Source: Ancylostoma caninum (lineage: Eukaryota; Nematoda; Chromadorea; Rhabditida; Ancylostomatidae). From it: a stretch of DNA of 64,000 nt. Below, one piece after another: positions 56,354 through 64,000 of this stretch (its first letter is position 1; every line of letters starts with the position of its first letter). A program made the translations under genes and the position numbers. The stretch is taken from the NCBI GenBank assembly GCA_037903475.1, contig JBAJFG010000560.1:372001-436000 (forward strand), written 5' to 3'. The notes below the pieces were generated by a model that saw only the letters and a list, made by a program, of their open reading frames with translations, ran no database searches and was not told the origin of the DNA.

Positions 56354-56418
56354 GAAAAAAAAGGAACCCCGAGTCAGAGCGCCGCGAAGCGGCGCTCTGG
56401 CTCGGGGTTCCTTTTTTT
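56354..56418. repeat. Perfect GC-rich hairpin
   Basis: AAAGGAACCCCGAGTCAGAG, CGCCGC, GAA, GCGGCG and CTCTGGCTCGGGGTTCCTTT fold back almost perfectly. The GAGCGCCGCGAAGCGGCGCTC centre recurs near 56509-56542. Confidence 0.9.
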
Positions 56419-56421
56419 CAG

Positions 56422-56507
56422 AGTTTACCTAGCCCTGAGGTAACGTGGCACACGGGTCCGAGTCAGTTTACCTAGCCCTGAGGTAACGTGGCACACGGGT
56501 CCGAGTC
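56422..56507 (+). repeat. Perfect 43 bp tandem duplication
   Basis: The unit AGTTTACCTAGCCCTGAGGT followed by AACGTGGCACACGGGTCCG occupies 56422-56464 and 56465-56507. Confidence 0.9.
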
Positions 56508-56820
56508 AGAGCGCCGCGAAGCGGGCCGCGAAGCGGCGCTCTGGCTCGGTTCGAGATAATATGTGAGGAATGCGAGGATCACCCATAACTTTCCACTCAG
56601 GACCCATCAGGAATGGTGCGGTACAGATTCGAGGTCAGCGTTGCCAGCTGCATCGAAACGTACATAAATTATTAGGAAAACTCACTGTGAAAAAGTATCC
56701 TTCCCTTGTTAGTTGGATTTTCTATGAATAGTAACGGGCTGTGCGGCTTTTTTTCTCAGGAACTTTCCCGGGAGCAACCTTTTTTGCACGGCCCCGTAAA
56801 ACAATTGGCTGCTATTCACC

Positions 56821-56970
56821 TATAGTCTTTCTCAAAAATCCTTGCCTCGTGCTGAACCGCCCGTCAGCTTAGCTATGTCGCACCACGTATGCTAATGCAT
56901 GGGTGATACGGCGCGGCTAAGCAGATGGGCGGTGAAGCGTGAGGCAAGGATTTTTAAGAAAGGCTGTATA
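56821..56970. mobile_element. 150 bp foldback MITE with TATA ends
   Basis: TATAGTCTTTCTCAAAAATC and CTTGCCTC at the left mirror GAGGCAAGG and ATTTTTAAGAAAGGCTGTAT at the right; ACCGCCC / GGGCGGT lies inside. A TA duplication is possible at both ends, as for Tc1/mariner-driven MITEs. Confidence 0.75.
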
Positions 56971-57401
56971 GTTTGTTAATTCAGACGCACTCCACGCACC
57001 GGTGTACCGGTTAGCCACGCGGCCACGTTCTCAGTGAAGCGTGGTGATACGCTTACCACGTTCATTTCTATTAATTCCAGTAGCTGATAAGCCTATCACC
57101 TCGCTCCAATGCCAACTTAGCCGCGTGGCTGACAGGTACGTGAAGTGCATCTTCTAAATGAACAGATTGTACAACTGCTCGTTAACCTACATGGTTAACC
57201 TCCAAACGGCCGGGTGCAAGGGGCGGGACCGCGGCGCGGCGTGGATCCTGTTATCAGCTGCTTTCAGAAGCAGATGACTAGAGGTCACATGCAAAAACTC
57301 TGTGTCGCTGCCCAAGAGAGGTGCGCTGCGGTCTCTTGCCCACGGCCGTTTGGAGTTCGCCTCCCAGAATTTGTCGCCAAATTTTTGAGATTGCTTTCTC
57401 T
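56971..57401. other. Non-coding with a short inverted pair
   Basis: GTTAGCCACGCGGCCA (about 57010) and TTAGCCGCGTGGCTGACAGG (about 57116) form a small inverted relation around a tRNA-like but unpaired region. No gene. Confidence 0.3.
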
Positions 57402-57644
57402 CCCCCTATAACGGATGCAAGAGTTGCTAGCCAAGGGGGGGGGGGAGGCGTGGGAAAAACTACAATTCCGCCACTATTATATTAAAACTACATATATAAA
57501 TAATTAACATCATAACAAGTACTGTTATGTAGATGATATTAATTATTTATGTTGTTTTAATATAATAGTGGCGGAGTTGCCACTTTTCCACTTTTTCCAC
57601 GCCCCTCCCCCCTGGCTAGCATCTCCTGCATCCGTTATAGGGGG
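57402..57644. mobile_element. Foldback MITE, 243 bp
   Basis: CCCCCTATAACGGATGCA and TGCATCCGTTATAGGGGG are the ends. GCTAGCC with a poly-G block, then CGCCACTATTATATTAAAAC, pair with the complementary right half. The loop is at about 57525. No target duplication is obvious. Confidence 0.85.
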
Positions 57645-58749
57645 ACAAAACTTGAGAAAAATTTTTCCAGAATGTTGAAGATGTTCATCCAGGATCTGAA
57701 CTAGCTAAACTATTCTTTTCATTGTATCACAAAAAACATTCAAAAAAAGTGAACCATTGCGGACACTACCAAATCAGAAATTAGGTTCCCGGGGCAGATT
57801 TTTTCTATTGGTAGCTTTTGCTGAGCACATTTTAACACAACGGACAATACGACCCATCGATGGGTCCTTGGTGTTTTAGCCATTTTCTTTAGCGGAATTC
57901 TCCCAGATTTACCCTAATAGCGTTACTTCACATGCTGATTATAGATATGGCATCCATTTTTACGCCAAGCATCCATTTTTACGCCAAAGCAGTGCTGCAG
58001 GAATACCGTAATTTGACTGGATGTACTGTAGATGTGTTTCTCCCAGAATCTAGTGAAATTTCGGACACTACGGTTATTTGATATGGTGAACACAAAACTG
58101 ATATTCCTTTATATCGTAAATCATTTTTACACGGTAACTATGGGCGTACTACATATAGATACGTATGTGCAGTGTAGATACTGTATCTTTACAGGAGAGC
58201 CTCACCGTGCGAAACAGGCTTCACATTAGCTTTCAGTGCACCGAATTTGCTGTTGTTACCGCATGCCACGAAAATAAGGCACAAGTTGGCTTGATTTTGA
58301 AACAGAAAGCCTGTATTGTTGTGAGTGTGTTAAATAGTCATAGTTCAAGTAATGATCAAAAAAAGAATGAGGCCATTAATAATCACCAGTTGCTTATTTC
58401 CGCTACTCATTCTGGGATTCCGCTTACAGATCCGGAATGTCTTGGATTTTTTCTTGGCAGGTTTTTGTGCTATGTGAGCAAGGATCTTACATTTCCCATT
58501 CTACTCCAACATGGTCTTCGCTCTCATCTTACCCCAAGTGTGTTACCGACTTTCCGGTGTCATTCGGCTAGTTCTGCCCCCAAATTTCAAGAAAAAATTT
58601 TTTAATCTAAACTTCATCTAGAAGGGTTAATTGAGACGGGTGCCGAACACGAATGTCTTGACTGTTTTATACTGGAACTCTATTTTTGTAGGGGTATGGT
58701 AGGTATACGATAGGAAACTGAGGAAAAATGCCAATATCGACGGAGAAAC
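57645..58749. other. Non-coding, nothing recognised
   Basis: A 20 bp word (CATCCATTTTTACGCCAA) is duplicated near 57951-57986. A plus-strand frame of 146 codons at 58165-58605 (starting MCSVDTVSLQESL) shows no domain I recognise. Confidence 0.35.
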
Positions 58750-59005
58750 GGTGACGGATGTCATGTCCACCCTGTACTGGTGGCTAACGCCGGCTGGCCC
58801 CTCCTCAAGAATGGGTCGCCGAATTTTCGAAATTACCTTACAAGATAGATCGAAATTTTGTATATGCTTATTTTTATTATTAATTCTTATCGTTGTTGGA
58901 GTATTTTTTTTAAAATTATTTGGTATTAAATCGGATATTTTTGCTAATTTTATTATCCACCCGGGTCCCAGAGTGGCTGAGTTGCCACTTTTTCCTACCT
59001 GAATA
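58750..59005. mobile_element. Decayed relative of the 23.5 kb MITE
   Basis: AAGAATGGGTCGCCGAATTT and GAAATTACCTTACAA follow the same order as GAGAATGGGTCGGCAAATTT and GAAATTACTTTGCAA at 23571-23605, with an AT-rich interior and GAGTTGCCACTTTTTCC near the right end. Terminal repeats are eroded. Confidence 0.55.
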
Positions 59006-59565
59006 AATAAATTATTATATTAGTAAGCAGCTCAGTTGAACTAGTAATCATGATGTTCATGCTTAATACTTCTGCTTAATCATCGTTAAAATCCGACGAA
59101 ATTCCAAACCCGAAGATTTACGTAGGTACCGCCTCTAATGTCCGGCCACATTTCTCCGCACTGTATGATACAAGCTTTGTGCCGAAGAATTCATGCATCA
59201 AAATGTGGAGTCGAATATAATATGGAAATCACACACGAAATTATCAAGAAGGTGAACATTATCAAACAGAGGCGGTCAAGTGCCAGTGCAGCAAACTTCC
59301 AGTCCTCCTGAAACATTTACGTTTAGCAAGCAAATCAACCCAGAACTTCTAACCTTAGTTTCCAGATCTATTCTAATACATAAGTACATCAAACAAATGA
59401 CTTCTACAAGGCATTTCCTTGCAAGGCTTGCTTTACCAAATTGTCTTATGTCTTCAAAGTGATCAGTGAGAATATGGTACTTTTAGGAAAACAATTCAAG
59501 GCGTGCGTAGTTTTGCCATAGAGCCAGTCGAATGTATGGTATTTGTTACAGAGTAAACATGGGTG
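59006..59565. other. Non-coding, nothing recognised
   Basis: No supported gene or repeat. Confidence 0.35.
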
Positions 59566-59700
59566 CAATTGCGGACCCAGTACAAAGGCTACGTGCGAGC
59601 CAGGCCCCGGCACGAGCCTGTATTAGGGTCGTAGCCAAAACGAAGCCCCCTTTGGAAAATGCAGATTTTACGAAGCCCCCTCTGAAAATAACAATAGATA
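59566..59700 (+). repeat. GGGGGCTTCGT family end, copy 1
   Basis: GTGCAATTGCGGACCCAGT, AAGGCTACGTGCGAGCCAGG and two ACGAAGCCCCCT words. Inverted relatives lie at 60800-61025 and 62940-63150, and a direct relative at 61380-61510. Confidence 0.6.
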
Positions 59701-60799
59701 GAAGGGAATGACCGCATCCAATGATAGCAATTCTACAAGCATTCTCCGTGATTGCAATTAAAGCAATTAATAGCAATTAAAGGACGATAACCCATTGTGA
59801 AACCACAAAACATAACTGCAATAACCAGTGTAAACCGACAAAACATAACTATAATTCTTTACCAAGAGCAATCAATAAATGGACCATTCCACACTGCGGC
59901 AGAAATTATACTGACGGAATCAGGAAACGATAAGGTCGACATTGGTCGCCAAAAGCCGAACAGAACAACAAACTAATCGAGAATAAAGGAATAAAAACTC
60001 TGGAAAAAAGTAGAGACCAAACTAATGACAGTAGCTTTCGTAGAAAAAAGAAGGACCGAGGCTTTCAAAGGGGCTTTCAAATGATTTCAGTTCCCGCGCA
60101 GGCTCGATTGGGTCGGTGTTCCGCTTTGGAGCGCGGCTAAACGGCTTGCGATAGTGCATGGAGCGAGCGGAGAAGGGCAGATACTCAGAAGATAGGAGAT
60201 GATAAGTGATAGTATGTGAGGCGTATGATAGCACATACCTACAAGTATAGGGGGCATAGTAGGAGGTTGGAAATTTATGTTTGAATAGGGAAATTATGCC
60301 CCCGACAGGCTCAGTTTGTACCCCAGCCTATCTGAAACAGGCTGGCCCCTTTACCGAGCATACAATTCCTGGATTCACATAAGTTTTGTGATCTGATAGC
60401 ATACATTTATTTTGAGTGCTATGACGCTTCTTCACCCCAAATTTGGTGTCAATCGGTTAAGCCTCGAGTTAACGGGAGAGCCTTGCAATCACTCAGACCG
60501 AGAATGTGAGCGTATACTTTTCTAGTTCACATAAGTTCAGATTGTCTCTCCCAAAATCTTCTAGTGTTCCCTTAGTTCTTATCTCACTGAAGATTCCAGC
60601 TCAATCCATGCAGATTCCGCGGAGCAGGAGTCGTTTAAGCCCTCCGGATTATGGGAACCTGTACAAGATCTGCTCCAATCGAACTTTTCAACATCGATCG
60701 CCGCAGTTGCTCTGCTAAAGCTACGAGCAGTTCTTTTGCAAGCCTTTTTCGTCTTTCATCGCCTTTATCAACGCATTTCTTTTCTTTGGACCAACGCAC
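59701..60799. other. Non-coding; dispersed repeat at 60506-60700
   Basis: 60508-60690 (GAGCGTATACTTTTCTAGTT, TTAGTTCTTATCTCACTGAA, GATCTGCTCCAATCGAAC) matches 62034-62215 in order (GAGCATACACTTTTTTATTT, TTTAGTTCTTTTGTTACTGA, TGTGCTCCAATCGAAC). The 5' portion is also present at 61858-61890. No gene is supported. Confidence 0.5.
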
Positions 60800-61025
60800 A
60801 CCTCAAAGTTTTTCTGGGGCTCGGCCCCAAACCCGTACGAAGCTCCTTTTGCTTTTCGACCCTTTTACGAAGCCCAGCTTGCCCACCGACAAGCTGCGCT
60901 GGGGCCTGGTGCGAGCTGCTGAAAACGTAGCCTTTCAACTGAGAATTTGATCTGTTGAAATGGAACAGCTCGCGCGTATTACAACGCGATGTTTACTTCG
61001 AGGTGAATGCCCTGTATGAGGCTAC
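60800..61025 (-). repeat. GGGGGCTTCGT family end, copy 2 (inverted)
   Basis: TTACGAAGCCCAGCTTGCCC, GGGGCCTGGTGCGAGCTGCT, then CGTAGCCTTTCAACTGAGAA and ATTACAACGCGATGTTTACT. The last two match copy 4 closely. Confidence 0.6.
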
Positions 61026-61379
61026 TCAGGTACCCAGTATTTAGAGACTACGCCCGTATGCTACAACGTGAATGACTCGCAGACAAAACACTGTGTTTGT
61101 CTTTAGGGACTGGGGACGCTGTAAAAGCTCATTCAGAGTTTTCCCGTCGAGCGAATCGTTGCCGGGCGGAGAGGAGAAAGTGGCTTGTCGCTCAGCGACG
61201 TTGACGGTAGGGGAGTTTTGCTTGTGCTGTGAAAATTAAGTAGGGACTAAGTATAAGTAAATTAAGTAGGGACGGCGAACGAACTGGCGGTGAGTTCGCT
61301 GTCGCAAAACTCTTCCAATGACCTCAGACTAGTTCCGCTTTTTCTCAGCAAGCCTGCTTTGCGTATAAGGCATTTGTCA
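61026..61379. other. Spacer between inverted repeat ends
   Basis: Non-coding; lies between copies 2 and 3, which face each other. Confidence 0.35.
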
Positions 61380-61510
61380 CTGAGGTGCAATTGCGGACCC
61401 AGTTCGAAGGCTACGTGCGAATCAGGCCCCAGCACAGGTCTCCCCGGGGGCAAGCTGGGCTTCGTAAAAGGGCCGAAAAGCAAGGGGGGCTTCGTACTGG
61501 AAAAAATTGC
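61380..61510 (+). repeat. GGGGGCTTCGT family end, copy 3
   Basis: GTGCAATTGCGGACCCAGTT, AAGGCTACGTGCGAATCAGG, CAAGCTGGGCTTCGTAAAAG, GGGGGGCTTCGTACTGG. Together with copy 2 it forms an inverted pair about 0.6 kb across. Confidence 0.6.
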
Positions 61511-62315
61511 GTTTGTTACTTCTAAGAGAAGCATCACGTTCATCAGGCGAGGCAGGGGCATTAAATAAGTTAAGTGACCTCATCATTGAGTGTGGAGAGG
61601 CTGCTCGTGCTTTGAGCGGCGCAACAGGGGCGACCGATGCCGAAAGATATACGCGAAAAACCCTTTCCGGAAATTTCGTGGAGCTGCTGCGAAGTCCAGA
61701 CTTTAAGATTGGGCTTGAAAATTGGAGTGTGGGGAGAACTAAGGGGCTCTACAACTGTATGCTCAGTATTGCCACAACCGATGTACGGCGCAAAGAATAT
61801 ATGTGAGGGAGACCTCAGGTCGCCCCCCAGGTCGCCCAGAGCGACCTAAGCCACTTACTGAGCATACACTTTTTTATTTCACATAACTTTTGGGCTATTG
61901 CAGCAAACACTTTTTCTTCAAGGTCCGCTTCATCATTCAAGCACCTGATGGATTCGATCCATGAAGTATGGAATTCATAGGAGTTCTCGGAGTGTTGCTA
62001 ACTTGAGGTAATTTGGCGTTCAAAATACATAATGAGCATACACTTTTTTATTTCACATAATTTCCGGCTTTTCGCAATGAACACTTGTAGTACCGCTTTA
62101 GTTCTTTTGTTACTGAAGATATCAAATCATTCCGTTGCGTTTACACTGCGCAGGAATCCTTGGAATCCTACGGAGTCCAAGCCTGTAGAATATGTGCTCC
62201 AATCGAACGACGCCGCGTACTAGTTTCAACGCGTTCTCCCTCGTAAGAAGAATCACCTGTTCATCCTCACACGTTCCAGTGACCGTTCCATTTCCTTCCA
62301 TCATCGTTTATAGGG
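61511..62315. other. Non-coding; second copy of the 60.5 kb repeat
   Basis: GAGCATACACTTTTTTATTT occurs at 61859 and 62034, i.e. a direct repeat 175 bp apart. 62034-62215 matches 60508-60690. A 99-codon plus-strand frame at 61507-61806 is unrecognised. Confidence 0.45.
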
Positions 62316-62740
62316 TAGTTTACACCAGCTGCGTGCGTCAGACGCACGCATCAACTTGCGAAGGATCGTCCATGAGGACCGTTCGGCATGTACATCCTCA
62401 ATGAAAAGAATGTACGGCCGCCTCGAGGCCGTAAAGCGGTATTTATGGTTGATGCGCGTCAAATTTGACGCGGCGATGCACAATGCAAAACGAAGAGATG
62501 AAGAGAATGCGCGGCAGGATGCGAATGTTCCTGACTTTACCGCGAACAAACTGCGTTCTAATCTTCGCCGCATCGACACATCGCGAAAACTTCGTGAAAG
62601 TTCAGGCAGACGCGTCAGATTTGACGCTCATCAACCATAATAGCGTCTAAACGCGTGCCCCTGAGCCGCGTCAGCGATGCGACTGGCCCTATCCTTCATC
62701 ATGTAGACGCACGCGCGTCAAACGCACGCATCTAGTTATA
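62316..62740. mobile_element. Inverted-repeat element with GACGCACGC words
   Basis: GCGTGCGTCAGACGCACGCA near 62332 and ACGCACGCGCGTCAAACGCA near 62707 mark the ends. Inside, TTTATGGTTGATGCGCGTCA (62442) is mirrored by TTGACGCTCATCAACCATAA (62620). A 94-codon basic frame (62356-62640) is a by-product of the stem. Likely a MITE. Confidence 0.6.
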
Positions 62741-62939
62741 AGTTGCTCTTTGGTCTGCCCAACTTTTTAATCCGTTCCTTTTCGGATTGAAGGTTTTTTT
62801 CTTCAAATCTATGCCATCAGAATGTTGTGCCTTTACGTTCCTCGGATTGTAGTTTGCACTATGAACTCGTGCCCCACCATGAGCTGTTCCCCGGAACTCC
62901 TATTTTTAGAGTGGGCTAACGTTTTCCTTTCGTTTGCAT
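62741..62939. other. Non-coding, nothing recognised
   Basis: No supported feature. Confidence 0.3.
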
Positions 62940-63150
62940 GTTCAAAGGGGGCTTCGTAAAATTTTGGTTTTTCAAAGGGGGCTTCGTTTTGATTTTGGCC
63001 CTGGGAAGACCTCGTGCCGGGTCTGGTGCGAATTGCTAAAAACGGCTCACACGTAGCCTTTCAACTGACGATTTGATCTATTGGAATGGATCCGCTCGCG
63101 TGTGTATTGCAACGCGACGTTCACTTCGAGGTTAATCGCCTGTAGCAGCC
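62940..63150 (-). repeat. GGGGGCTTCGT family end, copy 4 (inverted)
   Basis: AAAGGGGGCTTCGT occurs twice, then GGTCTGGTGCGAATTGCT, CGTAGCCTTTCAACTGACGA and ATTGCAACGCGACGTTCACT. Copies 1 and 4 face each other and enclose about 3.5 kb. Confidence 0.6.
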
Positions 63151-63497
63151 ACATATGCTGCAGAGTATGCCACTCGCCTGGGAGTGAATTTCTGTATTCA
63201 CTCATTTCCTTCTCAGACAGCGTTGAAACCAGTTTATCCATTGTAATATGATTCAAAGCCATGGAAGTGTGGGATAATTTTCTTCTTATGGACGAAACGG
63301 CTAATGAGCTTCTGTTCGAGGCTACTACAAACGGCATCAGTGGGCCCGACACCAAATGCGATCGATGCCTACACGACGGCGCGGCGAACGGGTCCAGTAC
63401 TATTGTAGTCCCTCTAAATGGTTCTTTTAGGAACCGTCTGCATATTTGTGATCCTCTGGGCTATTCTGCACACAACCTGATGCTTGGTTGATAAACA
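63151..63497. other. Small unrecognised ORF in a repeat context
   Basis: An ATG-started frame of 76 codons (63261-63491, MEVWDNFLLMDETANELL) has paired Cys (CDRC) and ends six bases before the mariner-like terminus. No family recognised; the minus strand is also open here. Confidence 0.25.
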
Positions 63498-64000
63498 TTA
63501 GGTTGGCGCAAAAGTTTTGTAGTTTTTTTTTTGTCGCATGACCCTGGAACCCCATATTCATAACACGGAAAACTGCGAAGCTTAGAGATTGGGAAGTGCC
63601 CTTTTTGAATCATCATATTTGGCGATCCTTTTTTTGCGTAGCGAGAGCCTGTGATGCTGGTGAAGGTGGCAAGTGTATGACAAAATTTCTGAAGAACGCT
63701 TTTGGGTGATGAACCGCTTGCCAGCAAATTATCGAAATTAAAGGCAAGTCCTGCAAGTGGATTTTGGCCAATTTTGGCAGCGCAGAAGAAGAGCCTTACT
63801 ATCCCATCTCGAGCGGTTTTCTAGTGAAGCGTTTTCGTCTTCATAGATCAACAAGTAATAGCTATGGGTGATGCTTAGTGTACTGCTTCAAATTAGCAAC
63901 ATGTACTGGATTGGCTAGCAAGAATTCAAGAAGAGGCAAGGAATGTTTCGAAAATTGCTTGTCTCGTCTCACTAAAATGGAAATCGTCAGGACAGAGCTC
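63498..64000 (+). mobile_element. Mariner-like element, left end, truncated by window
   Basis: TTAGGTTGGCGCAAAAGTTT at 63498 matches the terminal-repeat style of mariner elements (TTAGGTTG-type start). The 500 bp inside shows no intact transposase frame: short pieces such as FWVMNRLPANY occur but stops interrupt every frame. The right end and any TA duplication lie outside the window or are lost (the preceding bases are CA). Confidence 0.5.

Larger units (their letters stand above)
54340..56733. mobile_element. Composite element with ~185 bp inverted ends
   Basis: The left end 54340-54525 (CAAGGGAAGGATACTTTTTC, GATGCAGCTGGCAACGCTGA, GGGTGATCCTCGCATTCCTC) is repeated in inverse at 56549-56733 with few differences. 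Between them lie two SINE copies, one MITE, a hairpin and a tandem duplication, with no transposase. It is either a non-autonomous transposon loaded with insertions or two independent copies in opposite orientation. Confidence 0.7.

Noticed and set aside
62356..62640. 94-codon basic protein
   Set aside because: The frame is produced by palindromic GCGTCAAATTTGACGC stems and has no homologue that I recognise.

Overview
The window looks like accessory, transposon-dense DNA from a nematode, most likely a strongylid or hookworm type; that assignment is inference. Supporting signs are 50-60 bp introns with TTTTCAG-like acceptors, a Ty3/gypsy element, an RTE-clade LINE, Mutator-like elements (MULEs), tRNA-derived SINEs, many foldback MITEs, and no bacterial gene organisation. 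I found no convincing single-copy host gene. All substantial coding sequence belongs to mobile elements.

Layout. 1-11.0 kb is mostly non-coding: diverged dispersed repeats, a CCCACCGTT-rich block (3.4-3.8 kb), a pyrimidine-rich block studded with GCGCGC islands (7.3-8.1 kb) and one isolated exon-like segment (8.10-8.23 kb). 11.03-13.19 kb is a spliced MULE transposase gene with an N-terminal zinc-binding region. 17.07-19.22 kb is a near-perfect palindrome with ~1.05 kb arms. 23.3-23.8 kb holds a foldback MITE next to a hAT-type MITE. 24.0-25.5 kb is a ~59 bp minisatellite with 177 bp higher-order spacing. 25.7-27.16 kb is a long inverted-repeat element.

27,161-35,468 is an almost complete Ty3/gypsy LTR retrotransposon. 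It has 313 bp LTRs differing at 2 positions, a GCGC target duplication, TATA box, AATAAA, PBS, PPT and a single gag-pol frame. That frame is broken by an in-frame TGA at the integrase C-terminus. A third ORF with an RGG-rich tail follows pol; its ATG lies just behind a splice acceptor, and the ORF is broken by two frameshifts.

After a second ~60 bp minisatellite (36.15-36.81 kb) and several foldbacks comes a dead RTE LINE on the minus strand (41.49-44.33 kb). 46,646-52,336 is a MULE with ~80 bp terminal inverted repeats and a perfect 9 bp target duplication. Its multi-exon transposase joins C2H2 fingers, a MULE DDE core, a SWIM finger and a PHD-like finger, but carries two in-frame stops. 53.4-57.7 kb is a nest of SINEs and MITEs, including a TTAA-flanked MITE that split a SINE between its A and B boxes. 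58-63.5 kb contains repeated GGGGGCTTCGT-bearing families, and 63,498 starts a mariner-like terminal repeat that runs out of the window.

The autonomous elements (gypsy, two MULEs, RTE) would supply proteins for transposition, while the MITEs and SINEs depend on enzymes encoded elsewhere. Every autonomous copy shows at least one apparent defect, so the region reads as a graveyard with some young layers. Exon coordinates come from reading splice consensus and frame by eye.
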